DNA of 64,000 nucleotides from CAJCJE01 sp035948315 (GTDB lineage: Bacteria; Actinomycetota; Actinomycetes; Mycobacteriales; Pseudonocardiaceae). The position numbers and the translations under genes are program-made. The stretch is from contig DASZJG010000073.1 in the NCBI GenBank assembly GCA_035948315.1, positions 124,001 to 188,000 of the forward strand, read 5' to 3'. Of this stretch, positions 24,570-33,259 are shown in pieces. The number at the start of each line of letters is the position of its first letter. Position 1 is the first letter of the stretch. A model generated the notes under the pieces. That model saw nothing but the letters and a program-made list of their open reading frames with translations. It did not search any database and was not told where the DNA came from.

Positions 24570-26038
24570 TTGCCGCCGCCTTGACTGGACGTGGTGAGCT
24601 GACTGGGCTGGTAGCTGGTCGAGTGCACGGCCTGGCCGCCCCCACCCGAACTGGTCAGCGGCGCCGTCTTGGTCGCGCCGCCCTCGATCATGAAGGTCAG
24701 CACGATGCCGGCCACCGCGACAACCGCGACGATCACGCCGAGCACGCCGGGGCTGACCCAGGGCACCAGGCTGCTGACCGTGCGCGGCTCGGGCAGGTCG
24801 AGCGGGGGGATGTCGACGGCGGGCCGGGGCGGCGGGGCGTCGAAGTCGTCGGGCTCGTCGCGGGCGCGCGGCAGCTGGATCGGCGAGTCGTCGTCCTCGG
24901 CGACCACCAGGGAGCCCGAGGACCGCTCCGCGATCGGGCTCGGTTCGCCGGTGGCGAGCCGACGCGCCGCCAGCGCGGCGCCCTTGACCGGGGTCAGTTC
25001 GGGCGCGTCGTCCAGCACGATGACGGTGTCCTTGCTGGCCAGACCGGCCGAGACCAGTTCGGGGATCAGCGGGATCCGGGTCGAGCCGCCGACCAGCATG
25101 ACCGCGTCGATCTGCGCCGGGGCCAGCGCGGCGGCGCGCACGGTGCGCAGCAGCAGGTCGACCGTGCAGGTCACGGTGGTCCGGATCAGCTCGTCGAACG
25201 AGCCCCGGTTCACCCGCACCTGCTGTTGCACGCCAGGCAACGCGACCGGAACCACCACTTCGGGCGCGGTGGAGAGCTGTTCCTTGGCCTGTACGCACGC
25301 CTGCCGGAACCGGTACATGGCGACCCTGGCCTGCGGGTCGGCCAGGTCGAGGTCGGGCAGGGGCGCGCCGAGCGAGCCACGGACCTGGCCGAGCAGCAGG
25401 TCGGTGAACCGGGCACCGCCCAGCGTGTCGGCGCTCTCGGTGCGGGTGAGCAGGAGGAACGCACCGGAGGCGACCTTGCGGATCACCGAAGCGCTGAACA
25501 CGCCGTCGCCCAGCGAGTAGACGGCCAGCGTCGCGCCCGCCTCGATGTCCACCTCGGCGGCGCGCTGCTCGCCGACCGCGACGGGTTCGGGCAGCAGCGT
25601 CACCTCGCCGACGCCCTGCACGCGCAGTTCCTGGTGCAGCAGGCCGCGCCGGTAGCCGCCCCAGCCGGCCGGGTGGGTGAGCACGACGTGTCGGGGCGGT
25701 TCGCCCTCCTGCGCGACGACCCGGTCCAGGACCCACCTGACCAGCATCGCGGTCAGTTCCTGGGCCGAGTACTGCTCACCGGCCAGCAGCACCGGCACGT
25801 CGTCGCCGACCCTGCGCACGAACCCCCGGGCGACCCGCTCCGGCTGGCCCGCGGCCCACTGCTCGGCCGCGTCACCGACCGCGATCGACCCGTCCTCGGC
25901 CAGATGCAGCACCGAGGACAGCGCGCGGGAGCGGCTCAGCCGGACGATCTCGACCGCGTCGGCGGCCGGCTCGTCGAGGCGGCTGATCGCAGCCGTCGTG
26001 TGGTTGGTGCCAACGTCGATCCCGAGGACGTATGGCAT
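24566..26038 (-). CDS. Membrane-anchored Hsp70-like ATPase lacking a substrate-binding domain
   Basis: A 490-residue protein. Residues 1-355 form an actin/Hsp70 ATPase fold: phosphate-1 IDVGTNHTTAAISRL, connect region LTHPAGWGGYRR and adenosine motif MLVGGSTRIPLIPEL. The phosphate-2 motif is degenerate (YSLGDG instead of DLGGGT), so hydrolysis may be slow or absent. There is no beta-sandwich peptide-binding domain. Instead a Pro/Asp-rich linker (about 370-425) leads to one transmembrane helix (about 428-451) and a 39-residue Ser/Gly/Thr-rich tail outside. It overlaps the IniR-like gene by four bases and is divergent from iniB. It could sense envelope state and signal to the regulator; this is inference. 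Confidence 0.88.
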   Translation of the reverse strand: MPYVLGIDVGTNHTTAAISRLDEPAADAVEIVRLSRSRALSSVLHLAEDGSIAVGDAAEQWAAGQPERVARGFVRRVGDDVPVLLAGEQYSAQELTAMLVRWVLDRVVAQEGEPPRHVVLTHPAGWGGYRRGLLHQELRVQGVGEVTLLPEPVAVGEQRAAEVDIEAGATLAVYSLGDGVFSASVIRKVASGAFLLLTRTESADTLGGARFTDLLLGQVRGSLGAPLPDLDLADPQARVAMYRFRQACVQAKEQLSTAPEVVVPVALPGVQQQVRVNRGSFDELIRTTVTCTVDLLLRTVRAAALAPAQIDAVMLVGGSTRIPLIPELVSAGLASKDTVIVLDDAPELTPVKGAALAARRLATGEPSPIAERSSGSLVVAEDDDSPIQLPRARDEPDDFDAPPPRPAVDIPPLDLPEPRTVSSLVPWVSPGVLGVIVAVVAVAGIVLTFMIEGGATKTAPLTSSGGGGQAVHSTSYQPSQLTTSSQGGGN

Positions 26039-26358
26039 GCAGGTCTGCGCCCTTTCGCATTCAAACGGCTAGCCGTTACTCACCCGAGGAGCGTTTCACC
26101 CTAGAGGGTGACGCTCACTGTGGCCCACTCGTTCCTACCCGTAACAGGCGGGTATCGAAACACTCAGGCCACATGGTGGTGAATCCCCTAACCCCCTAAC
26201 CGGGCACTTGATTTCACCCAATCAGGGGATGGGGAAAGAGGGGTGTGATCCCCGATGGCCCGATGATCACCGCGCCGTAGCGTCACCGACCACACCCGGA
26301 GCGCACCTGACCGGGCCGCCCTTTTGGTCCCCAACCTGACGAGGAAAAGTCACCGACC
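26039..26358. promoter_or_regulatory. Divergent control region between the Hsp70/IniR-like operon and iniB
   Basis: About 320 bases, no gene. It holds a perfect 16-base palindrome TCACCCTAGAGGGTGA (26096-26111), an inverted repeat TACCCG / CGGGTA (26136-26154), and a nested pair: ATCCCC / GGGGAT (26183-26188, 26225-26230) enclosing TGATT / AATCA (26209-26224). GTCACCGACCA is repeated at 26282 and 26350. AGGAAAAG (26342-26349) is the iniB ribosome binding site. These elements are good candidates for regulator binding, but no site is proven. Confidence 0.6.
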
Positions 26359-27522
26359 ATGGATTCCGTCTCCTCTGTGCACGACTTCGTGCTCAACCTG
26401 CTGAGCGACCCGACCGCGCTGACCCAGTTCGCGACGGACCCGCAGGCGCTGCTGGCCTCCGCCGGCCTCAGCGACATCGCCCCGGGCGACATCACCAACG
26501 CCCTGCCGCTGGTCATCGACTACGCCCCGTCGCACCTGGTGGGTGCCCTCGAGACCGCGCAGAGCCTGCTGCCGGTCGACGTCGCTGACGGTCCTGCCGG
26601 TGCGGTCGCGCAGCTCACCGCGCTGACCTCCGCTGTCAGCGACACCAGCAGCTGGGTGCACATCGACGAAGACCACGGCTCGCCCACCATCAGCGGTGGC
26701 ATCGCCAACGCCGCCCTCGGCTTCCAGGCCGACGGCACCGTCGGTGGCAGCCTGCAGAACGGTCTGGCCAGCGCCCTGGGCGTCAACTCCGACCTGGGCC
26801 ACGCCAACTTCGAGGGTGGCCTGGCCAGCGTCACCTCCGGCCTGAGCAACGTCATGGCCGGCAGCGACCTGACCGGTGCCCTGGACGGCGACGCCATCAA
26901 CAAGATCACCGCCGGTGAGCTCAACGCCAGCTCGCTGAGCGGCGCCACCGCGTTCGCCACCAACCTGCTCGCCGACCCGACCGACCTGTTGGCGCACCCG
27001 ACCGACATCACCAACGCGCTGACCGGCTCCATCGGTGGCGCCGGCCTGCCCGTCGGCGACCTGACCGGCCTGGCCGCGAACCCGACCGGTGCGGTCTCCG
27101 ACACGCTGCACAGCGTGCTGGCCAACGTGCCGGACCCGAGCGCGCTGGGCAACCTGGCCGGCCTGCACGGCATCGGCGACGTCACCAGCACGGTCACCAA
27201 CCTGACCGGCCTGGCCGGCTCCGACCCGCTGAGCACCGTCACCTCCCACCTGCCGGCCGGCGTCGGCGACCTGGTCAACGGTGTCGTCTCCAACGTCACC
27301 TCGGCCACCTCGCAGGTTCCGGGTCTCTCGGACGCGCTGCACACCGCCACCTCGGAGGTGCACAACGTGACCTACTCGGCCACCAGCAGCGCCAGCCCGC
27401 TGGACGGCGTGAGCGCCAGCTCCGTCGGCGACACCGTCAGCCACGTGACCAGCACCGTCACCGACGCGCTGCACAACGTGCTGCCGGCCAGTGGCGACCA
27501 CGGTGGCCTGCTCGGCCTCTGA
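26359..27522 (+). CDS. iniB: IniB-family protein
   Basis: A 387-residue protein. Its first 50 residues, with SVHDFVLNLLSDPTALTQFA and LLASAGLSDI, are the IniB N-terminal domain known from the isoniazid-inducible iniBAC operon. The remainder is low-complexity, rich in Ala, Gly, Leu, Ser, Thr and Asn, with many repeated units such as LASALGVNSDLG and DLTGLAANPTG. No signal peptide is visible. Its role is unknown even in mycobacteria, where the operon is induced by cell-wall inhibitors. The gene is divergent from the IniR-like operon and is followed by a strong hairpin before iniA, so its mRNA may be made in excess of iniA-iniC. Confidence 0.92.
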   Translation: MDSVSSVHDFVLNLLSDPTALTQFATDPQALLASAGLSDIAPGDITNALPLVIDYAPSHLVGALETAQSLLPVDVADGPAGAVAQLTALTSAVSDTSSWVHIDEDHGSPTISGGIANAALGFQADGTVGGSLQNGLASALGVNSDLGHANFEGGLASVTSGLSNVMAGSDLTGALDGDAINKITAGELNASSLSGATAFATNLLADPTDLLAHPTDITNALTGSIGGAGLPVGDLTGLAANPTGAVSDTLHSVLANVPDPSALGNLAGLHGIGDVTSTVTNLTGLAGSDPLSTVTSHLPAGVGDLVNGVVSNVTSATSQVPGLSDALHTATSEVHNVTYSATSSASPLDGVSASSVGDTVSHVTSTVTDALHNVLPASGDHGGLLGL

Positions 27523-27586
27523 TCTTCGACCTCGCCGTTGCTCCAGTCCCCGGCGGCGGCGTTCTGGTTGATGTTTCAGTAGCAAA

Positions 27587-27620
27587 GAAGCCCCCGTTCG
27601 AGAAATCGAACGGGGGCTTC
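27587..27620 (+). terminator. Hairpin terminator between iniB and iniA
   Basis: Perfect 15-base stem, GAAGCCCCCGTTCGA / TCGAACGGGGGCTTC, closed by a GAAA tetraloop, 65 bases after the iniB stop. No U-tract. It would end or weaken transcription between iniB and iniA. Confidence 0.85.
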
Positions 27621-27718
27621 ACTACTTTCCGCAACAGAACTGATAACTCTCTGCGGTAGAAATGCCGTTGCGACCAGGGCCCGTACCGCCGCCCGGGTAA
27701 ACACGGCACACTATTCGG

Positions 27719-29596
27719 GTGATCGCCCCGCCCTGGCTCAGCTTGTTGGACGAAACGATCGGTGTCTGCCTGGCTCACGAACGCGCCGACCTGGCCGAAC
27801 GGCTGCGCTACCGAAGAGGGCGCCTGCTCACGCCCAAGCTGCACGTGCTGGTGGTCGGAACGGCCAAGCAGGGCAAGAGCCAGTTGGTCAACGCGTTGGT
27901 CAACGCGTCGGTGTGCGCGGTCGGGGACGACCTGACCACCATGGCGCCCACGATCATCCAGCACGCCGAGGAGCCCTCCGCGGTTCTGGTCACCGATCGC
28001 CGGCCGGCCGGGCCGCCCGCGCTGCTGGGCGGGCAGGTACCGGCGCTGAGCCAGTCGCTGCCGGACCGGATCGCTGTGCCCGTCGAGGACGTGGCCCGGC
28101 AGACCAGCGGCCGAGCCGACCCCGCGCTGCGCGGCTCGGTGATCACCGCCGAGGTCGGCATCCCGCGTCAACTGCTCGCGGCCGGCATGGTGTTGATCGA
28201 CACGCCGCCGACCGAGGTCGTCGGCCGGACCAGGCCGGGTGCCTCCGTCGCCGACCTCGACCAGGCCGACACCGTCGTGCTGGTCTCGGACGCGACCTGC
28301 GAACTGTCCTCCGCCGAACTGGAACTGCTGGTCAGCGCCACGAAATCGGCGCCGAGCGTGTTGATCGCGCTGACCAAGATCGACCTGTCGCCGCGCTGGC
28401 GCGCCATTGCCGAGCGCAACCGCAGCAGGCTCTCCGAAATCGGCCTCCAGGCCAGGATGGTGCCGGTCTCGGCGACCCTGCGGCTGCTCGCCGCGCAGAC
28501 CGGCGACAAGGCCATGAACGAGGAGTCCGGCTTCGCCGAGCTGGTGACCTGCCTGCAGCGCGACGTGCTGGCCAAACCGGACACGCTGGCCCGGCGGGGG
28601 GTGGCGATGGTGGCCGGCAACGCGATCGTCGAGGTGGTCGGCCCGCTGCGGGCCGGCGTCGCCGAACCGGACCCGAACCGCTCGGCCGAGGCCGTGGCCA
28701 AGCTGCGCGGCGCGCAGCAGACCATCGAGGACCTGCGCCGGCACAGCGGTCGCTGGCAGACCGTGCTCTCCGACGAGACCTCCGACCTGGTCGCGGACCT
28801 CGAGTTCGACCTGCGCGAGCGCACCCGCCGGATCCTGCGCGAGGCGGACCGCGCGTTCGAGATCGCGGACCCGCAGGTGACCTGGAACCAGTTCGAGGAC
28901 TGGCTGATGGACTCGCTCACCGAGACCGCGAACGCCAACTACGGCTGGCTGCTCGACCGCTTCCAGTGGATGGCCGAGAAGGTCGCGCGCTCGGTGCCGA
29001 TGCCGCGCGGCGAGTCCATGCCGCGGGACATCGCCGAACTGCCCGAGGACCGGCTCGGCGTCGATGAGCCGGAGGCGCCCCGCCTTGAGCCGTTCACCTG
29101 GGGCCAGAAGGCGTTCACCGCGCTGCGCAGCTCCTACGGTGGTGTGCTGATGTTCGGCCTGGCCACCAGCCTGGCCGGGTTGCAGCTGATCAACCCGATC
29201 TCGCTCGGCGCCGGTGTCGCCTTCGGTGGCAAGGGCATCCGGGACGAGAGCGAGAGCAGGCTCAAGCGTCGCCAGGCCGCCGCGCGAATGGCCGCGCAGC
29301 GCCACATCGACGACTTCTACCTCGCGTTCAGCAAGGACTGCAAGGACCTGCTGCGCCAGGCCCAGCGACGGCTGCGGGACCATTTCCTGGGGGTCATCGA
29401 GGCGGTCCAGGACGAGGCCATCGCGGTCGCCGAGACCGCCCGGCAGAGCATCCAGGCCGACGCCGTCCAGCTCGACGCGCGCAACCGGCAGATCCAGCGC
29501 GACCTGGAGAAGATCGTCAACCTCTACCAGCGGGTGCAGGCCCTGGTGACCACCGCGGTCGCGGCGCGCGGGGGCGGCTTGGAGATCACCGCGTGA
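27719..29596 (+). CDS. iniA: Dynamin-like GTPase IniA
   Basis: A 625-residue bacterial dynamin-like protein. The GTPase domain shows G1 GTAKQGKS (47-54), G3 DTPP near residue 161, and G4 TKID near 220. A long helical stalk follows, with a hydrophobic stretch (about 470-505, GGVLMFGLATSLAGLQLINP) that probably inserts in the membrane as the paddle region does in mycobacterial IniA. The C-terminus is coiled coil. Such proteins remodel or repair membrane by fission or fusion. The GTG at 27719 has no convincing ribosome binding site, so leaderless or coupled translation is possible. The stop overlaps the iniC start by four bases (GTGA), so IniA and IniC are likely partners. Confidence 0.92.
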   Translation: MIAPPWLSLLDETIGVCLAHERADLAERLRYRRGRLLTPKLHVLVVGTAKQGKSQLVNALVNASVCAVGDDLTTMAPTIIQHAEEPSAVLVTDRRPAGPPALLGGQVPALSQSLPDRIAVPVEDVARQTSGRADPALRGSVITAEVGIPRQLLAAGMVLIDTPPTEVVGRTRPGASVADLDQADTVVLVSDATCELSSAELELLVSATKSAPSVLIALTKIDLSPRWRAIAERNRSRLSEIGLQARMVPVSATLRLLAAQTGDKAMNEESGFAELVTCLQRDVLAKPDTLARRGVAMVAGNAIVEVVGPLRAGVAEPDPNRSAEAVAKLRGAQQTIEDLRRHSGRWQTVLSDETSDLVADLEFDLRERTRRILREADRAFEIADPQVTWNQFEDWLMDSLTETANANYGWLLDRFQWMAEKVARSVPMPRGESMPRDIAELPEDRLGVDEPEAPRLEPFTWGQKAFTALRSSYGGVLMFGLATSLAGLQLINPISLGAGVAFGGKGIRDESESRLKRRQAAARMAAQRHIDDFYLAFSKDCKDLLRQAQRRLRDHFLGVIEAVQDEAIAVAETARQSIQADAVQLDARNRQIQRDLEKIVNLYQRVQALVTTAVAARGGGLEITA

Positions 29597-31047
29597 CCGC
29601 AGCGCTGGGCGACCTCGTCTGGGCCATGCTCAACGAGGCGCTGGACAGTTATGCCGACTCGCCGCGTGCCTGCGACTGGTTGCGCTATCACATGGACCGC
29701 TTCCGCGAGCCGCTGCGCATCGCGCTGGCCGGCCCGCCGGAGTGCGGAAAGTCCACTTTGGTCAATGCGATGGTCGGCGAGCGGATCGCGCCGATCGGTT
29801 CGTCCGCCGGAGTGGTCGTGTCCACCTGGTTCCAGGACGGCCCCGCGCCGATGGTGACCGTCTACTCGGCCCAGGGACCCGCGCACGAACTGCCCGTCAA
29901 CCGGGACGACAACGGTCTGCAGGTGGACACCCGCGGCTGGCAGCCGCACCACCAGGACCGGGTCGTGGTGGACTGGCCGACCAGGACGCTGCGCGACGCG
30001 ACCCTGATCGACACGCCCGCGATCGGCTCGGCCACCGGCGAGGAGGCCGGCACCACGACGCTCGCCCAGATCGCGGGCGAGGCCGACGGCCTGCTCTACC
30101 TGACCCGCCAGCCGCGCGGCGCGGAACTCCAGGCATTGCAGGCGGCGCCGGGCAATCCGGTCGCCGAGGCCGCGCCGGTGAACACGATCCTGGTGCTGGC
30201 CAAGGCCGACGAGCTGGGCGCGGGCCGGATCGACGCGCTGTCCTCCGCGCAGCAGGTCGCGCGACGATGCCGCACCGACGCGCGGGTCGCGTCGACCTGC
30301 CAGAGCGTGGTACCGGTCGCGGGCATGCTCGGCCTGGCCGGGAAGACCTTGCGGGACAACGAGTTCGCCTGGTTGCAGCGGCTGTCCACGGTGCCCAGGC
30401 AGACCGCGGAGACGTTCCTGATCTCGGCGGACCGCTTCCTCGCCGACTCGCCGCACCAGCCGCTGCCGCCCGCCGCGCGGGTGAGCCTGCTGGAGCGGTT
30501 CGGGTTGTTCGGCGTGCGGCTGGCGAGCCTGCTGGCCCGACGCGGCTTCGACACGCCCGCCAAGCTGTCCGCGGAACTGGTGCAGCGCAGCGGTTTGGGC
30601 GAACTGCGCGAGTCGATCAGCCAGTGCTTCACTGACCGGCGCGACGTGCTCAAGGCGCGCTCCGCGCTGCTCGCCCTGGACGGTCTGACCCGCACCGAGC
30701 CGAGGCCGAGCGCGCGGCGCCTGGTCGGACAGGTCGAGCGGCTGCTGGCGACCGCGCACGACTTCCGCGAGATGCGGCTGCTGGCCGCGTTGCAGGCCAA
30801 CCGCACCGGGCTGCCGACGGACCTGAGCACCGAGGCGAACCGGCTGGTCGGCGGCCAGGGCACGGATCCGTTGACCCGCCTTGGCATCGACTACGAGGCG
30901 ACCGAGGGCGAGGTGCGGCAGGCGATCGCGGAGACCGTGCACCGCTGGCGGGACATCGCCGAGAACCCGATGCTGGACATGTCCGCGCGGCAGGCCGCGC
31001 AGGTCGTGCTGCGCAGTTGCGAGGGCCTGCTGGCACCGGCCCAGTGA
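29593..31047 (+). CDS. iniC: Dynamin-like GTPase IniC
   Basis: A 484-residue dynamin-like protein shorter than IniA. G1 is GPPECGKS (47-54), the switch/G3 motif is DTPAIGS near 140, and G4 is LAKADELG near 200. The C-terminal half is helical and lacks the long hydrophobic paddle seen in IniA, as in mycobacterial IniC. It is translated from a GTG overlapping the iniA stop. Bacterial dynamins often work as pairs of unequal subunits, so a heteromeric IniA-IniC complex at the membrane is likely. A GH18 chitinase gene on the other strand ends 21 bases downstream. Confidence 0.92.
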   Translation: MTAALGDLVWAMLNEALDSYADSPRACDWLRYHMDRFREPLRIALAGPPECGKSTLVNAMVGERIAPIGSSAGVVVSTWFQDGPAPMVTVYSAQGPAHELPVNRDDNGLQVDTRGWQPHHQDRVVVDWPTRTLRDATLIDTPAIGSATGEEAGTTTLAQIAGEADGLLYLTRQPRGAELQALQAAPGNPVAEAAPVNTILVLAKADELGAGRIDALSSAQQVARRCRTDARVASTCQSVVPVAGMLGLAGKTLRDNEFAWLQRLSTVPRQTAETFLISADRFLADSPHQPLPPAARVSLLERFGLFGVRLASLLARRGFDTPAKLSAELVQRSGLGELRESISQCFTDRRDVLKARSALLALDGLTRTEPRPSARRLVGQVERLLATAHDFREMRLLAALQANRTGLPTDLSTEANRLVGGQGTDPLTRLGIDYEATEGEVRQAIAETVHRWRDIAENPMLDMSARQAAQVVLRSCEGLLAPAQ

Positions 31048-31068
31048 CCGGTGCCAGCAGGATCGTGC

Positions 31069-32694
31069 TCAGCCCTGGTAGGGCGCGATCATCTTGCTGA
31101 ACTGGTAGGGCGTCTGCGAGATGTTCGTGCACTGCGACAGCGATCCGGTACACGCGTTGCCGTCCCGGGTGACGTCCCAGAAGCCGAGTTCGCCGAGGTG
31201 CTGCGTCTGGGCGAAGTTCAGCAGTTGGGTCTCGTCGGACTGGGTGAACACCTCGTCGGACTGGTCGTTCACGCCGAGCATCGGCGTCACGCCGACCATG
31301 TTCCACAGCTGGGCCGCGGACTTGCCCGGATACCAGCCGGCCAGCTGCTGCTCGGTGCTCTGCGCCGCGTCGATCGCGTAGGTGCCCATCTTCCCGGCCG
31401 GGTTGGGCGCCTCCGAGTCGCCGTAGTCCATGGCCATCACGTTCACCGTGCTGATGGTGACGTTGTGGCTGACCGCGGACTGGACCACGTACTGGCCGTT
31501 GGCGTCCAAACCGGACGGCAGCACCGGCAGGGTCAGCGTGATGGACAACGACTTGCCGGCCGCGGTGGCCGCCGATTCCAGTGCGGCCATCGCGGCCGAG
31601 CGGCGGTCGATCGAGGCGTGGTCGGCGACGGCGGCGCCCTCGATGTCGAAGTCGATCTGGGTGAGGTTGTACTCGTTGATCACCGACTGGTACGCGGCGG
31701 TCAGCGAGGTGACGTCCGTGCACGCCTGGGCGAGTTCGGTGCCGGCCTCACCGCCGAAGGACGGTTTGACGTCACCGCCGATCGAGCGCAGCGAGTTGAT
31801 GTCGGACAGCTCGAAACCGGCACTCATCGAGTAGGCGTTGAACCAGCTCGCCGTGCAGTTGGTGCTGCCGTTGGTGATGAACCCGAGGCTGAACGCGCGC
31901 AGCCCGGTGTTCTCCGCGATGGTCGTCAGGCTCGGCGTCGGCCAGGCGCCCAGGTCGATGAACGGCGCCGCGATCCCGGGCAGGTGGTTCGGGTTGCCGC
32001 CCGCGGTCGTGGTCGCGGTGACCGTGTTGCTCGACCCGGACAGGTTGCCGGCCTCGTCGAAGGCACGCACCGAGTACGAGTAGCTGGTGGACGGGCTCAG
32101 GCCGGACACGGTGCCGACCGGGCCGGCCGACGAGCCGACCTTGGTGCCGCTGCCGTCGTAGATGTTGTAGCCGGCGACCTCGATGTTGTCGGTGGACGCC
32201 GTCCAGTTCAGCGTGACGCTGGTGCCGTTGGTGGACAGCACGGCCAGGTTGGTCGGGCTGGTCGGCGCGACCACGTCGGCACTGCCGTCGCACGGGTCGC
32301 CGTTGAGCGTGCAGCTGCCGGGGGTCGGCGAGGAGCCGGAGTAGCTGACGTTGAAGCCGAAGCTGACCGAGGTGCCGGCCGCGACCGGCGCGTTGTAGCT
32401 GGCGTTGGTGACCGTGTAGGTGTTGCCGTTGGTGGCGAGCTGGCCGTCCCAGACGCTGGTGACCTTGTCACCGGCGGGGAGGGTGAAGCTGACCGTCCAG
32501 CTGGACAGCGGGATCGTCATCGGGTTGGCGATGGTGTACGCGGCACCGTAACCGGTGCCCCAGTCCGAGCTGACCGCGAAGGTCGCGGTGGGCAGCGGGA
32601 CGGCAGCGGGTGCCGCGCTCGCGATGCCGCCGACCAGGCCCGCGCCGAGCAGACCGGCGGATAAGCAGGTGAGGATTCGTCTGAGGATGCGCAC
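31069..32694 (-). CDS. Secreted GH18 chitinase with CBM2 and fibronectin type III domains
   Basis: A 541-residue secreted enzyme. A signal peptide (1-28, ending GIASAAPAA) is followed by a CBM2-type carbohydrate-binding module (about 35-135, with AYTIANPMTIPLSSWTVSF and SFGFNVSYSG), a fibronectin type III domain (about 145-230) and a GH18 barrel (about 240-541). The catalytic DxxDxDxE-type motif is IDFDIEG, with the acid Glu intact; MAMDYG on strand 6 is also conserved. It degrades chitin to oligosaccharides outside the cell. The GTG at 32694 has GGAGGAA upstream. A near-perfect DasR-type site (TGGCCTAGACCA) lies 30 bases upstream, so control by chitin or GlcNAc is likely. It is convergent with iniC. 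Confidence 0.95.
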   Translation of the reverse strand: MRILRRILTCLSAGLLGAGLVGGIASAAPAAVPLPTATFAVSSDWGTGYGAAYTIANPMTIPLSSWTVSFTLPAGDKVTSVWDGQLATNGNTYTVTNASYNAPVAAGTSVSFGFNVSYSGSSPTPGSCTLNGDPCDGSADVVAPTSPTNLAVLSTNGTSVTLNWTASTDNIEVAGYNIYDGSGTKVGSSAGPVGTVSGLSPSTSYSYSVRAFDEAGNLSGSSNTVTATTTAGGNPNHLPGIAAPFIDLGAWPTPSLTTIAENTGLRAFSLGFITNGSTNCTASWFNAYSMSAGFELSDINSLRSIGGDVKPSFGGEAGTELAQACTDVTSLTAAYQSVINEYNLTQIDFDIEGAAVADHASIDRRSAAMAALESAATAAGKSLSITLTLPVLPSGLDANGQYVVQSAVSHNVTISTVNVMAMDYGDSEAPNPAGKMGTYAIDAAQSTEQQLAGWYPGKSAAQLWNMVGVTPMLGVNDQSDEVFTQSDETQLLNFAQTQHLGELGFWDVTRDGNACTGSLSQCTNISQTPYQFSKMIAPYQG

Positions 32695-32723
32695 GATGTT
32701 CCTCCGGGGTTGAGGACCGCCTA

Positions 32724-32735
32724 TGGCCTAGACCA
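32724..32735 (-). promoter_or_regulatory. DasR (dre)-like operator upstream of the chitinase
   Basis: TGGCCTAGACCA matches 11 of 12 bases of the dre core TGGTCTAGACCA known for the GntR-type regulator DasR in streptomycetes. It ends 30 bases before the chitinase start. No dasR gene is in the window. Confidence 0.65.
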
Positions 32736-32771
32736 ATACGCGCGCAGCAAGGTCCAGACCAGCATTGCCAG

Positions 32772-32800
32772 TTGACACTCCCGGTTCTCTACAAAATATT
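32772..32800 (+). promoter_or_regulatory. Candidate sigma-70-type promoter facing the NfeD/flotillin genes
   Basis: TTGACA (32772-32777) and AATATT (32795-32800), separated by 17 bases, in the only AT-rich part of this gap. It lies about 200 bases upstream of the NfeD-like start. The rest of the 300-base gap up to 32997 shows nothing coding. Confidence 0.45.
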
Positions 32801-32996
32801 CGCATTTCACCGAAGGACGGCCACGGCCCGCGCCCGACCGAACACACACGTGCCGGGCGGCTCTTGTCAGGCGCACAATGTTGAAACCGGCCCCCAGAAC
32901 CTCGGGCCCGCCCCCTCCGGGGTGATCTCCGCGTTTCGGCGATGGCACACCGGACGCGAGGGCTAGATTGTGGCCTGTGGCGAGGGGAGAGATCTG

Positions 32997-33233
32997 GTGA
33001 GCGGAGATGCCTCCACACTCGGCCGGATCGGCGTGCTAGTGCACGGCACCCGCGGCCCGAACGGCCCGGGTGAGGTGCTGTTGCGTATCGGCGGTGGCAC
33101 CGAGACGTACCTGGCCTGGTCGGCCGAGCCCATCGCCAAGGGCGCTTCGGTCATGGTCATCGAGAGTCGAGGCGCACGCACCGTCGACGTCGTGCCGTGG
33201 ACCGACAGCGCTTCCCTCGGACCGGCAATGTAG
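32997..33233 (+). CDS. NfeD-like OB-fold protein without membrane domain
   Basis: A 78-residue protein. GRIGVLVHGTRGPNGPGEVLL, counted only to its first twenty residues here, and ASVMVIESRGARTVDVVPW give the five-strand OB pattern of the NfeD C-terminal domain. The usual NfeD transmembrane part and protease are missing. NfeD proteins partner with SPFH/flotillin proteins, and a flotillin gene follows after 26 bases, so this is probably its accessory subunit. The GTG at 32997 is preceded by GGGGAGAG. It is too small for certain family assignment on its own, but the context supports it. Confidence 0.7.
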   Translation: MSGDASTLGRIGVLVHGTRGPNGPGEVLLRIGGGTETYLAWSAEPIAKGASVMVIESRGARTVDVVPWTDSASLGPAM

Positions 33234-33259
33234 AGATTCCGTCACAGGAAGAGAAAGAA

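Noticed and set aside
24570..25736. Continuous open frame extending the LuxR-family regulator to 1236 residues
   Set aside because: The extra N-terminal part is Arg/Pro-rich out-of-frame translation of the Hsp70-like gene; the Hsp70 frame has clear domains there.
26039..26358. Possible riboswitch in the ini control region
   Set aside because: Stems are present, but I could match no conserved core of a known class such as the c-di-AMP or cobalamin types.
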